A stretch of 64,000 nucleotides of DNA, from assembly GCA_030427205.1 (NCBI GenBank), contig JAUHXC010000003.1:310001-374000 (forward strand), written 5' to 3'. A model generated the notes under the pieces. The model was not told the DNA's origin and did not search any database. It saw nothing but the letters and a program-made list of their open reading frames with translations. Source of the DNA: a bacterium. Lineage in GTDB: Bacteria > Myxococcota_A > Bradymonadia > UBA7976 > UBA1532. A program made the position numbers and the translations under genes. This document shows, piece by piece, positions 51,856-60,753 of the stretch; position 1 is the stretch's first letter, and the number at the start of each line of letters is the position of its first letter.

Positions 51856-53088
51856 ATGAAGCAGCCCATGCGCGTCGTCTTCATCGCCCCTGATTTTCCG
51901 CCCGAGCAGCGGTTCTTCACCCGCGGGCTCGCCCGGCTCGGCGTCGAGATCATCGGCGTCGGCGGCAGCCCCGAGGGCGCGCTCGATCCCAGCGTGCGCG
52001 AGGTGCTCGCCGGCTACCTGCACGTGCCGCACCTCTTCAACGAAGCCCGCGCCGCCGAGACCATCGCCCGCGCCGTGGCCCGCTTCGCGCCCGATCGGGT
52101 CGAGAGCCTGTGGGAGCCCACGGTGCTGCTCGCCGCCCGGGTGCGCGAGATGCTCGAGCTGCCCGGCATGCGCCGCGACACCGTGCTCGGCTTCCGCGAC
52201 AAGGTGGTGATGCGCGCGCGCTGTGAAGCGGCCGGGGTGCGCATCCCCAAGACCCGCCGGGCGCGCACCGTCGGCGAGGCGTGGGCCGCCGCCGAAGAGA
52301 TCGGCTATCCGCTGGTGGTCAAGCCCGTCGCCGGGGCCGGCAGCGCCGATACCTACCGCTGCGACGACGCGAAGCAGCTCGAAGAGGTGCTGCGCCGCAC
52401 CGGGCACGTCGCCGAGGTCAGCGTCGAGGAGTTCATCGACGGCGAGGAGTTCACCTGCGACGCCGTCTGCATCGACGGCGAGCCGGTCTTCGAGAGCGTC
52501 ACCCAGTATTTTCCCCGGCCGCTGGTCTTCCGCAGCGAGCAGTGGATCAGCCCGGCCCAGATCACCTATCGCGACCCGCACCAACCCGCGCTGATGCCCG
52601 GCGTCGAGCTGGGCCGGCAGGTGGTCGCCGCGCTGGGCATGGGCACCGGCTTCACCCACATGGAGTGGTTCCGCAAGCCCGACGGCGAGGTGGTGCTCGG
52701 CGAGATCGGCTGCCGCAACGGCGGCGGGCACCTCGTCGACATGATCAACTGGTCCAACGACATCGACATCTACACCGAGTGGGCCCGGGCGGTGTGCTTC
52801 GGCCGCTTCGAGGCGAAGCCGAGCCGGGCGTATCACGTCGGCATGGTCTTCAAGCGGGCGCTGGGCGAGGGGCGCATCACCGGGCACGCCGGGCGGCAGA
52901 TGTTCCACAACGCCGCGGGTCAGTGGCTGGTGGCCGATACGCTGCTGCCCGTCGGCGCGCACCGCCGCGACTGGAAGGCGACGCTGGTCAGCGACGGATT
53001 CCTCTGCGTGCGCCACCCCGACCTGGGCAAGGTGCACGCGCTGGTCGACCGGGCGATCAACGAGGTGCGGATCTACGCCGGCGGCTGA
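51856..53088 (+). CDS. ATP-grasp ligase 2 of a tandem pair
   Basis: 410 residues. The start MKQPMRVVFIAPDFPPEQRFF parallels ligase 1 and shows a duplication. ATP-grasp motifs: FRDKVVMRARCEAAGVRIP, YPLVVKPVAGAGSADTYRC, VSVEEFIDGEEFTCDAV, HMEWFRKPDGEVVLGEIGCR. Unlike ligase 1 the last motif reads EIGCRNGGG instead of EIGARPPG, so the active sites differ and the two probably use different substrates or act in order, for example building a short amide-linked product (inference). No biosynthetic partner other than the divergent DUF5995 gene is near. Confidence 0.88.
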   Translation: MKQPMRVVFIAPDFPPEQRFFTRGLARLGVEIIGVGGSPEGALDPSVREVLAGYLHVPHLFNEARAAETIARAVARFAPDRVESLWEPTVLLAARVREMLELPGMRRDTVLGFRDKVVMRARCEAAGVRIPKTRRARTVGEAWAAAEEIGYPLVVKPVAGAGSADTYRCDDAKQLEEVLRRTGHVAEVSVEEFIDGEEFTCDAVCIDGEPVFESVTQYFPRPLVFRSEQWISPAQITYRDPHQPALMPGVELGRQVVAALGMGTGFTHMEWFRKPDGEVVLGEIGCRNGGGHLVDMINWSNDIDIYTEWARAVCFGRFEAKPSRAYHVGMVFKRALGEGRITGHAGRQMFHNAAGQWLVADTLLPVGAHRRDWKATLVSDGFLCVRHPDLGKVHALVDRAINEVRIYAGG

Positions 53089-53130
53089 GGCCGGAACCGC
53101 TCGCCGTCAGCAGGGCGCGGAAATACTTCG

Positions 53131-53245
53131 GACCGAGCACCGTGCGGGGCCGCGAGCCGAGTTCAAGGCGCGAAGGCGCAGGGATATCCGAAGATATCGC
53201 GAGCTTTCGCAACACAGAAATCGGCTCGCGGGACCGTGCGGGGCG
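53131..53245 (-). other. Structured intergenic element, copy B
   Basis: Inverted counterpart of 45114-45228. The outer stem is a perfect 11 bp (53150-53160 with 53221-53231, TCGGCTCGCGG on one arm). The inner hairpin is GATATC (53183-53188), a 4-nt loop, and GATATC (53193-53198), with a TTCG loop when read on the minus strand. It lies between the convergent ends of ATP-grasp ligase 2 and gluQ. In its minus reading it follows gluQ by 27 nt, as a 3' element would. Confidence 0.7.
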
Positions 53246-53271
53246 AAGGGAGAATGTTTTTCCGCACCCTG

Positions 53272-54291
53272 TCAGAACCAGGGCGGCGGCGGCAGCTTCA
53301 CCTCGCCCGGGTCGAGCCCGTCGAGGTCGAACGCCGCGACCAGCCGCGCCAGATCGCCGGTATCGGGCAGCCCCGAGATGCGGGCCAGCAGCCGCACCAC
53401 CGCCTCGGGCGCGACGCCGGCCTCGCGCAGCTCGGTCAGGGCGATGTCGCCGTCGCGTTTGGCCAGCCGACGACCATGGGCGTCGACCACCAGCCCCACA
53501 TGGGCATAGCGCGGCTCGGGCAGGCCCAACACCCGCACGATCAGGAGCTGCCGGGCGGTGCTGGCGATGAGATCGGCGCCGCGCACGACCTGGGTGCAGC
53601 CCATGGCCACGTCGTCCCAGCTGCACGCGATCTGGTAGGCCGCGATGCCGTCGACCCGGCGCACGACGAAGTCGCCCATGCGCCGCGCCATGTCGAAGTC
53701 CTGCGGGCCCGCCAGCCGGTCGACATAGCGCAGGCGCTCGACGCCCAGCCGCTTCAGCGCGCCGGCGACGTCGAGGCGCAGCGCCGGCGCGCGGCCCCGC
53801 TTCTGCGGCAGGGCGTCCAGATCACCCAGCGGCGTGGGTTCTGGCGGCTTGCAGGTGCCGGCATAGACCGGGCCTTCATCGCTGGCGTGCGGCGCGCGGG
53901 CCGCCTCGCGCACCTCGCGGCGGCTGCACCAGCACGGATACAGCAGCCCCAGCCCGTCGAGGGCGCGCAGCACCGCCGCGTACTGATCGTAGCGCGCGCT
54001 CTGGCGATAGGGCCCGACCGGACCGCCGCCCGGCGACGCGGCGTTGGGCCCCTCGTCGTAGATCAGCCCCAGCCAGTCCAGGTCGGCGTATTGCCCTTCG
54101 AGGATGCCCGCCGGGATGGCCTGGGGGTCGAGGTCTTCCACCCGCAGCACCGCGCGCAGCCCGGCCGCGCGGCTGGCGAGCCAGTCGAGCAGCGCCGTGC
54201 GCGCGTTGCCCAGGTGCAGGCGGCCGGTGGGGGTCGGGGCGAAGCGGCCAGCGCCGCGGGTCGGCGAGTCGATCGGAGGCAGCGGCGACAT
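53272..54291 (-). CDS. gluQ: Glutamyl-Q tRNA(Asp) synthetase
   Basis: 339 residues, the catalytic half of a glutamyl-tRNA synthetase without an anticodon-binding domain. RFAPTPTGRLHLGNARTAL carries the HIGH-class motif (HLGN), and GRRLAKRDGDIAL is the KMSKS-class motif. CWCSRREV and YAGTC provide the zinc-ligand set (Cys-x-Cys, Tyr, Cys) typical of GluQ. It loads glutamate onto the queuosine base of tRNA(Asp). Full GltX is excluded by length. Start ATG 54291. Confidence 0.95.
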   Translation of the reverse strand: MSPLPPIDSPTRGAGRFAPTPTGRLHLGNARTALLDWLASRAAGLRAVLRVEDLDPQAIPAGILEGQYADLDWLGLIYDEGPNAASPGGGPVGPYRQSARYDQYAAVLRALDGLGLLYPCWCSRREVREAARAPHASDEGPVYAGTCKPPEPTPLGDLDALPQKRGRAPALRLDVAGALKRLGVERLRYVDRLAGPQDFDMARRMGDFVVRRVDGIAAYQIACSWDDVAMGCTQVVRGADLIASTARQLLIVRVLGLPEPRYAHVGLVVDAHGRRLAKRDGDIALTELREAGVAPEAVVRLLARISGLPDTGDLARLVAAFDLDGLDPGEVKLPPPPWF

Positions 54292-54330
54292 GGCCCGAGC
54301 ATGGGCGCTCGCCGCGGGGGAGTCCAGCCC

Positions 54331-55266
54331 TCAGCCGAGCCCGCGCCAATCCGGCGCGCGGGCGGCGACCTCTGCCCGCCAGCGGCTGGCGCCGCCCGGC
54401 AGCGGCCACGCGCGGGTACACGATCGCTCGAACTCGGGGTCGGCGAACCCCGCGATCAGGTGTCGGTTCAGCCGGTCGACCGCCGAAGGGTAGGGCGCGT
54501 CGAGTCGGGCGAACGCGTCACCCACCGAGCGCCACAGCGCCGCCCGCTCTTGCTGCCGGGCCGCGTAGCGCACCGTTCGAACGCGATTGAGCACCAGCGC
54601 GGCCGGCGCTCGCTCTTCGAGCAACGCCGCCTGCAGCCGATCGTGGCCGTCGAGCAGCACGCAGGCGTCGAGCCCGCCGACGAAGAAGAGCAGCAGCGGC
54701 GCGAGCGAGCCATCCCGCGCCCGCTTCCGCAGGGCCTTGATCCGCCCCGCGTCGGGTCGAGACAGGGTGCGCAGGCCGATGACGGCGCCGCTGCCGTTGA
54801 GGTCCCACGCTTCGAAGGCGCGCCGCGGTTGCGCGGTCAGCGCGCGCAGGCCGAGCACCGGGGGCATGTCGGTGGCGGCGTCGTCGAAGGAGCGGAGCCC
54901 CGGGCCACGGGCCGGCTCGAGCCGCCAGATGCCGTCGTCGAGCGCCCCGTCCAGGTGGCGGGCGAAGATCCGGCTCCACGCGGCGAGCCAGCGAGCGCTG
55001 TCGGGCGACCCCTGCACGGCGCGGGCGGCGTCGGCCCTCAGCGGTGGAATCAGAGCGGGGGTGGCGTCGGTGCGCAGCCACCAGAAGCCGGCCCAGCGCG
55101 GGGCGAGGCGGGCCCAGAGCATGGGGGACGGGCCGATGCACAGCCGGATCAAGCGCGGCGCTGCGCCCTCGACCCGCAGCGTCGGGCGGCCGCGGTGCTC
55201 TACGACGAGCCCGAGGCCGGACCACTGCTCGGGCTGGCCCGCAGGATGGCGATCGAACCAGCGCAC
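54331..55266 (-). CDS. Uncharacterised protein with a DGHDR (ParB/Srx-like) motif
   Basis: 311 residues from a GTG at 55266, 18 nt after the stop of the preceding small secreted protein. The middle has LFFVGGLDACVLLDGHDRLQ, close to the DGHxR motif of ParB/sulfiredoxin-fold proteins, followed by helices EERAPAALVLN. The N-terminal half is rich in Trp, Arg and Pro without clear motifs. No signal peptide. Function unknown; the ParB-like reading rests on one motif. Confidence 0.65.
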   Translation of the reverse strand: MRWFDRHPAGQPEQWSGLGLVVEHRGRPTLRVEGAAPRLIRLCIGPSPMLWARLAPRWAGFWWLRTDATPALIPPLRADAARAVQGSPDSARWLAAWSRIFARHLDGALDDGIWRLEPARGPGLRSFDDAATDMPPVLGLRALTAQPRRAFEAWDLNGSGAVIGLRTLSRPDAGRIKALRKRARDGSLAPLLLFFVGGLDACVLLDGHDRLQAALLEERAPAALVLNRVRTVRYAARQQERAALWRSVGDAFARLDAPYPSAVDRLNRHLIAGFADPEFERSCTRAWPLPGGASRWRAEVAARAPDWRGLG

Positions 55267-55284
55267 GGCGGGTGTATCCTCAGC

Positions 55285-55725
55285 TCAGTTGCACTGGAAC
55301 TCGGGGGTCTCCGACGGCTTGAAGGTGATGCTGTCGGGGGAGAGCTTCTCGAGCTTGGCGCCGTCGAGGATGATGCGGCAGCGCTTGCCGGGCTCGGCGG
55401 CGGTGGGCACGATCGAGATCTTCACCGACATCTGCTGGCCGGTCATCTGCTGCAGCTTCTTGTAGGTGAAGTCCTTCATCGAGCCCGCCGACAGGGTCAC
55501 CTTGCGCCCGTCGAACTTGCCCGAGAGCGCGGCGACCACGACGTCGTTGCCCTGCAGCGCGATCGACAGCGCCGGGATCTCGATGGCGGTGAAGGTGCCG
55601 GCGAGCAGGCCGCCGGTGGAGAGGCGGAACTGCAGCGGGGCCTTGGCGCCGGGCTTCGCCGGGGTCTGGGCCTGGGCGGCGAAGGGGACGAGCAGGGCGG
55701 CGGCCAGCATCAGGATGCGCATCAT
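55285..55725 (-). CDS. Small secreted protein of unknown function
   Basis: 146 residues from an ATG at 55725 with GGAGA upstream. A signal peptide MMRILMLAAALLVPFAAQAQ ends in a standard AQA site. The mature domain has alternating beta strands (LSIALQGNDVVVAALSGKFD, GQQMSVKISIVP) and ends CRIILDGAKLEKLSP with a final Cys near the C-terminus. No family recognised. Confidence 0.75.
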   Translation of the reverse strand: MMRILMLAAALLVPFAAQAQTPAKPGAKAPLQFRLSTGGLLAGTFTAIEIPALSIALQGNDVVVAALSGKFDGRKVTLSAGSMKDFTYKKLQQMTGQQMSVKISIVPTAAEPGKRCRIILDGAKLEKLSPDSITFKPSETPEFQCN

Positions 55726-55822
55726 CGAAGGTCTCCACGGGCGGTCGAGGGTGACTGGGCGCACCTTAGCAGATCGACGCGTACGGGAAGCAAGCGGGCG
55801 GGCAGGGTCGAGATGGCGCGGG

Positions 55823-57478
55823 TCAGCCGCGCTCGGACCAGCCGGCGGGGATCGTGAGGCCCAGGGTCTGCAGCGACAGCCGCTCGTCGGCGCTCAGGGC
55901 GAGGGCGGCGGCGGGCAGGGGGCCGTCGGCGAGGCGGTCGAGGGCGGCGGCGGCGGCCGGAGAGAGCTCGGCGACGATGATGTCTCCGCCGGCGGTGCGG
56001 CGCACGGCGAGGCGGTGCGGCTTGGGCGGCAGGTCGTCGAGGTCTTCGGGCACGGCGTCGGGGTCGTCCTTCAGCCGGGCGGTCAGGTCGCGCACGTCGA
56101 CGGCCGGGGCCAGCAGCTCGACGCCGGGGGCTCGGCGCACGCGGTCGTCGAGCGCGGGGGCCAGCGCGCCGAAGGCCTCGGCGGCGGGATCGGGCGGCTC
56201 GGGGTGAGCGATCGCCGCCTCGTACAGCGCCAGATCGGCGACGGGGCCGGGGGCCTCGGCGGCGAGGAAGCGGGCGAAGCGGCGGGCGATGGGGCCGCGG
56301 GTGGGGGACTCGGCGGTGACGAAGGCCTCGACCACCGGCACGAAGGCCTCGCCGAGCAGCTCGACGGTGCCCGGCAGCCCTTCGGCGAGGCCGGCGGCGG
56401 GCTGATCGATCGCCCGCCCCAGGTCGACGTCGTCGGGCAGGGGCAGGCCCAGAGCGAAGACGGCCTCGGGCTCGGGCATGATCCAGTCGTCGTGCAGCGC
56501 GCGGTAGCCCTCGACCGCGGCGACGATGCCTTGGGCGGTGGTCTCGGCGGCGAGAGCGTCGACCAGCCCGTCGAGCGCCGCGCCCAGCTCGGGCTCGCAC
56601 TGGCTGCCGACCTGAAGCAGCCGCCAGCCGATGTCGTGGGCCACCCACTGCCAGTGGTCGCCCTTCAGCGGCTGCGCCTCGCGGCCGCCGCACAGGTCGT
56701 CGAGCAGCTCGAGCACCCGGGCCTCGATGCTGTCGAGGGTGGCGTGATCGCGGCCGGGCGCGGGGAACAGCTCGGCGAAGCGGCGGTACTCGGGCGACAT
56801 CAGCCGCAGCCGATGGGCGCCGACGTAGGCCAGGGCGTCGCTCTGCAGGTCGATGGTGGTCCAGCGATGCGAGCTGGGGCGGCCCGTGCGGCGGGAGCGG
56901 GCGACGGCGGCCAGCTCGGCCTCGACGAAGGCTCGCCCGCGGTCATACCAGCGCCCGTCGATCTCGATCGGACCACAGAGCGCGGCGCGCTCGCAGGTGG
57001 GGCAGAAGGCGCCGTAGAGCGGGCCGCCGCTCGCGTGGGCCGGACAGCGGCGCAGGCCGGCCTCGTCGAGGAAGTAATACAGCGTCACCGGCAGCAGCTC
57101 GGCCACGCGACAGCCGAGCGCGAGGAACAGCGGGCTGGCGTCGGGGCGCCAGGCGTGGCCGACCAGCGCGTGGCACAGCTCGTGGGCCGTCCACTTGGCG
57201 CGGTGGCCCGGGTGGAAGCTGCCGAGCACGCCGTCGTGGCGGAAGGGGCCGTACTTGGGCTCGACGAGGCGCCCGCCCTGCCAGACCGCTTCGCCGAAGA
57301 GATCGGGGCGGTCGGCGGGGGCCCAGTGGTCGGGCAGGCGCAGGTGCTGGCGGTACTCGAAGTGGGTCAGGCTCAGCCCGCTGGCGGCGGCGAGGCGGCC
57401 GATGCGGGCGGCGGCCGGCGAGCGGCTCAGCTCGGGCGCGGGGCAGTTGACGAGGCTCGGCGAGGGGCGGTCGTGCAT
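55823..57478 (-). CDS. Uncharacterised protein with HExxH zinc-protease-like motif and Cys cluster
   Basis: 551 residues from an ATG at 57478 behind GGAG. WTAHELCHALVGHAW places HExxH at 99-103, with Glu127 in GCRVAELLP as a possible third zinc ligand. CPAHAS, FCPTCERAALCG give a Cys cluster (145, 159, 162, 168) that may bind a second zinc. The remainder is Ala/Asp/Pro-rich and helical. The last segment (AALALSADERLSLQTLGL) looks like a small helical cap. No signal peptide, so it is cytosolic. It may be a metallopeptidase or a maturation enzyme, but no known family is recognised. Confidence 0.7.
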   Translation of the reverse strand: MHDRPSPSLVNCPAPELSRSPAAARIGRLAAASGLSLTHFEYRQHLRLPDHWAPADRPDLFGEAVWQGGRLVEPKYGPFRHDGVLGSFHPGHRAKWTAHELCHALVGHAWRPDASPLFLALGCRVAELLPVTLYYFLDEAGLRRCPAHASGGPLYGAFCPTCERAALCGPIEIDGRWYDRGRAFVEAELAAVARSRRTGRPSSHRWTTIDLQSDALAYVGAHRLRLMSPEYRRFAELFPAPGRDHATLDSIEARVLELLDDLCGGREAQPLKGDHWQWVAHDIGWRLLQVGSQCEPELGAALDGLVDALAAETTAQGIVAAVEGYRALHDDWIMPEPEAVFALGLPLPDDVDLGRAIDQPAAGLAEGLPGTVELLGEAFVPVVEAFVTAESPTRGPIARRFARFLAAEAPGPVADLALYEAAIAHPEPPDPAAEAFGALAPALDDRVRRAPGVELLAPAVDVRDLTARLKDDPDAVPEDLDDLPPKPHRLAVRRTAGGDIIVAELSPAAAAALDRLADGPLPAAALALSADERLSLQTLGLTIPAGWSERG

Positions 57479-57597
57479 CGCGGGCTCCGGATCGGGCGGC
57501 CATCGGCGGTGATCGGCTGCTGATAGTCGCACTGCGCCCGGCTGCGCAAGTCCGGTATGCTGCTGCGCGCCGCACTTCGGTCTCCGGGGGTCAAAGC

Positions 57598-60477
57598 ATG
57601 CGTCTCTCTTCCCGCGTACTGCTGGTCGGCGCGCTGGCCGTCGGGCTCGGCGCGTGCCGCGAGCCCGCGCCCGTCGCGCCCGAGGCCGACGCCGCGGCCC
57701 CCACCGCCGAGGCGAAGCCGGTGACCGCCACCGACCGCCGCGACCCGGGCCCGCTGCTCGAGCGGCCGGTGGGCGTGCGCGAGGCGGTGCAGCGGCCGGC
57801 GGTGACCCTCGAGGTCGACGCCGTCGAGGCGGTCGACGGCGCGGTCTACCTGCGGGCGCTGGTGCCGCGCGACCCGCGCCAGGTGATCGTCGGCCCGCTC
57901 GAGCGGGCGCGGGTCGAGGTCGTCGGCGATCGCCACGGGGTCGCGGTGCCGGCGGCGCAGGGTCGGCTGCCCGATCGCCCGTGGGTCTACGTGCGGCTGG
58001 CGGGCGATGCGCCGCCGCCCGATCCGCTGGTGGTGCGCTGGCGACAGGCGGCGCTGCTCGACGGGGAGCCGGGGCAGGTGCAGATCCTGACGCTGGTCGG
58101 CGCGGCGTCGGCGGCGCCCTTCCCCCGGCTGAGCGTGCGGGTGCACGAGGCCCTCGGCCGCTGGTTCGCCGATCTGCGCGGCGGCCCGCCGACGCTGTTT
58201 CATGCCTTCGCCGCGGGGCGTCTGCCGGCGTGGCGCGCGCCGGTCGGCCGGGCGCGCAGCGCGGCCACGATCGACCTGATGCAGATCTGGAACGCCCCCT
58301 GGATGACGCTCGTGCTGCGCGACCGCGGCATGCGGCTGCCCGAGCAGGCGAGCGGCGCGGTGCCGTTGGAGCAGATCGAGCCGCCGAGACCGGTGGGCAG
58401 CCCCTGGGCCGAGCTGGCGCCGAAGGCCGCCGCGCCGGCCGATCCGTTGGCGGCCTGGGCGCCGGCCGAGTGGATCTACCTGCGCCTGACCGATCTCGCG
58501 GCCGGGCTGGCGCTGTACGACGAGGCGGCGGCGCTCTTCGGTCCGGTGGCGGCGGCGCTGACCAACGCGCCGGGGCAGCGCCGCTGGTTCGAGCGGCTGT
58601 CGGCGTCGCTGGGCCTCGACCGGGCGGCCCTCGATGCGCTGGCGGCCGCGACCGGCGGGGTGTCGATGATGCTGACCGATCCGATGATCGAGCAGGGGCC
58701 GGGCCTCGTCATGGCGTTCGAGATCACCGACGACGACGCCGCCGAGCGGGCGCTGAACCCGGCGCCCGACGCGCGGGCCGAGCGCGTGCAGATCGCCGGT
58801 CGCGTCGTCACCCGGCTGAAGGGCGCGCACGGTACGAGCTTCCGGGCGACGGTCGAGCGCGTGCAGCTGCTGTCCAACAGCGCGGGCGCGCTGGAGCGGG
58901 TCTTCGCGGCGCGCGGCGGCGAGCGCGCCCTGGCGGACGCGCCGGGCTTCGCGGTGCTGCGCGGCCGGCTGGCGGCCACGCCGGACGAGGTTTTGTTCGC
59001 GATGGCGGGCGAGGGGCAGCTGCAGCACCTCGCCGCGCCGCGCACGCGCCTGCTGGCCGCCCGCCGAGCCCGGGCGATGGGTGACCTGCGGGCGGTGGAC
59101 TTCGCCGGGTTGCTCTACGGCTGGCTCGAAGGCCGCCCTTTCGAGCCGGCGCGAGACACCGCGGCGCTGCGGGCGAGCGGCTTGCTCACCGAGGATGACC
59201 TGACCCACGACGACGGCGGCCGCATCGCCCTCGATGGCGGTGTACCGTGCTCCGCGTGGGGCTGCGCCGGGCGTGGGCGGCCGCTGATCGACCTCGCGCT
59301 CACGACGGTGAACGCGTCCGAGGCGGGGGCCTACGCCCGCCTGCGCACCGAGGCGTTCGACCGGCTGCATACCCGGGTGGCGCCGATGGCGCTGCGCGTG
59401 GTCCGGCAGGCCGATGGCTATCGGGTGGCGGCCCAGATGCTGCCCCTGCCGCGACAGCACGGCTGGCGCTGGCTGACCGGTCACTTCGGCGATCGGCGGC
59501 TGCCGGCGGCCAAGGCGACGGCGAGCGGCCTCGAAGTCGAGCTGGCGGTCGGGGCCGACGCGCCGCTGCGGGCGCAGCTCGACGCGTGGCTCGGGGAGCT
59601 GACCGGGCAGCGCGACGTGGGGCTGAACTGGCTGGGTGATTCGGTCGCGCTGGGTCTGGTCGATCGCAGCGGCGCGTGGGACGCGGTGCTCAACCTGCTC
59701 GAGCTGCCCAACGTCGAGGGCCGCCGCATCTGGCGTGATCCGGCGCAGCGCAAGCAGGTGCTCACCCGGCTGCCGCTGTCTCTGCGGGCGCCGGTCGCCG
59801 ATCGGGCGGCGCTCGATCGGGCGTTGGTCGGGGCGCGGGTCTTCGCCGACGCGCCGGGCAGCGTGGTGCAATGGCGCGACGCGGGCGTCTATCGCGGGGT
59901 GAAGGTGGCCGAGCTGCGCGAGCGGCTGTCGGACTCGGCGCATCAGGTGGGCCTCTTCTTCGGCGTCGCCGGCGAGACCCTGGTCGCCGGGGTCGAACGG
60001 GCGGTCTTCGAGGCGACGATCGATCGGGTGCTCGACGACTCGGCGCCGGCCGCCGCCGATCCGGCCGGGCCGCGGGCGCGTATCCGGCTGACGTTGGCCG
60101 ACGGGGGCTGGCTGCAGCGGGCGCTGCTCGGCGCGGTGGAGCGGTTCGCGATCGATCGCATCGCGCGGGTCCGTCAGGCCTTCGCCGTGATCGCCCGATC
60201 GGTGGCGCTGCCCGAGGCCGGTCCGGCCCGGGACGCGGCGTTGCTGCGCTGGCTGGGTCATGTGCCCCGCGGGCCGCACGGCGATCGGCCGCGGCTCGAC
60301 GCGGCGGGCGATGTGCTGCTGCCGCGCTATGGCACCGCCGTGGCGCCGCGCTGGCCGGCGGTGCCGGTCGAGGGCGATCCGCTGCTCGGGCTGGCGAGTA
60401 TCGAAGCCGACTTCAGCGTCGAGGGGCCGCCGGGCCAGACCGCGTTCGTTCTGCAGTTCGGCTGGACCCGCCGCTGA
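57598..60477 (+). CDS. Large lipoprotein of unknown function
   Basis: 959 residues from an ATG at 57598. The leader ends in AVGLGAC (lipobox). The bulk is mixed alpha/beta with repeated patterns such as WIYLRLTDLAAGLALYDEA, GRVVTRLKGAHGTSFRATVE and LRGRLAATPDEVLFAMAGEG, resembling repeated beta-sheet scaffolds that score a value per unit. One pair of cysteines lies in VPCSAWGCAGRG (about 551-556). No enzyme motif is evident. It stands alone between divergent and same-strand neighbours. Confidence 0.8.
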   Translation: MRLSSRVLLVGALAVGLGACREPAPVAPEADAAAPTAEAKPVTATDRRDPGPLLERPVGVREAVQRPAVTLEVDAVEAVDGAVYLRALVPRDPRQVIVGPLERARVEVVGDRHGVAVPAAQGRLPDRPWVYVRLAGDAPPPDPLVVRWRQAALLDGEPGQVQILTLVGAASAAPFPRLSVRVHEALGRWFADLRGGPPTLFHAFAAGRLPAWRAPVGRARSAATIDLMQIWNAPWMTLVLRDRGMRLPEQASGAVPLEQIEPPRPVGSPWAELAPKAAAPADPLAAWAPAEWIYLRLTDLAAGLALYDEAAALFGPVAAALTNAPGQRRWFERLSASLGLDRAALDALAAATGGVSMMLTDPMIEQGPGLVMAFEITDDDAAERALNPAPDARAERVQIAGRVVTRLKGAHGTSFRATVERVQLLSNSAGALERVFAARGGERALADAPGFAVLRGRLAATPDEVLFAMAGEGQLQHLAAPRTRLLAARRARAMGDLRAVDFAGLLYGWLEGRPFEPARDTAALRASGLLTEDDLTHDDGGRIALDGGVPCSAWGCAGRGRPLIDLALTTVNASEAGAYARLRTEAFDRLHTRVAPMALRVVRQADGYRVAAQMLPLPRQHGWRWLTGHFGDRRLPAAKATASGLEVELAVGADAPLRAQLDAWLGELTGQRDVGLNWLGDSVALGLVDRSGAWDAVLNLLELPNVEGRRIWRDPAQRKQVLTRLPLSLRAPVADRAALDRALVGARVFADAPGSVVQWRDAGVYRGVKVAELRERLSDSAHQVGLFFGVAGETLVAGVERAVFEATIDRVLDDSAPAAADPAGPRARIRLTLADGGWLQRALLGAVERFAIDRIARVRQAFAVIARSVALPEAGPARDAALLRWLGHVPRGPHGDRPRLDAAGDVLLPRYGTAVAPRWPAVPVEGDPLLGLASIEADFSVEGPPGQTAFVLQFGWTRR

Positions 60478-60600
60478 TCGGCGCGGCCGATCGGGAGTCG
60501 GGTTCACCCTGCCGTGCGGCTGGGGCACGGCCGGCGAGCGGGCGCCTGCGGCGGGGCGTCGCGGGCGCCGGCGGGGCGAATTCAATCGAATCCACCGCAT

Positions 60601-60650
60601 AGGGGCGGTTTCTGGGGGTTTCTCGGGGGTCTGCAGGGTTTCTGGCGGCA
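60601..60650 (+). other. G-rich repeat upstream of pssA, possible G-quadruplex
   Basis: Runs GGGG, GGGGG, GGGGG and GGG alternate with short pyrimidine-rich spacers, and GGTTTCT recurs at 60607, 60618 and 60638. The stretch ends about 100 nt before the pssA start codon. Runs and spacers nearly fit a G-quadruplex rule, one spacer being slightly long. Confidence 0.45.
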
Positions 60651-60753
60651 GCCACGGGCTCGAACGGCGCCGGATGCACGGCGCGCAGGATGTTCGGCAC
60701 GGGCATTGCTCTTGGTGTCGGGCAACACCATCGACCCGACCAGGAGCCGACCC

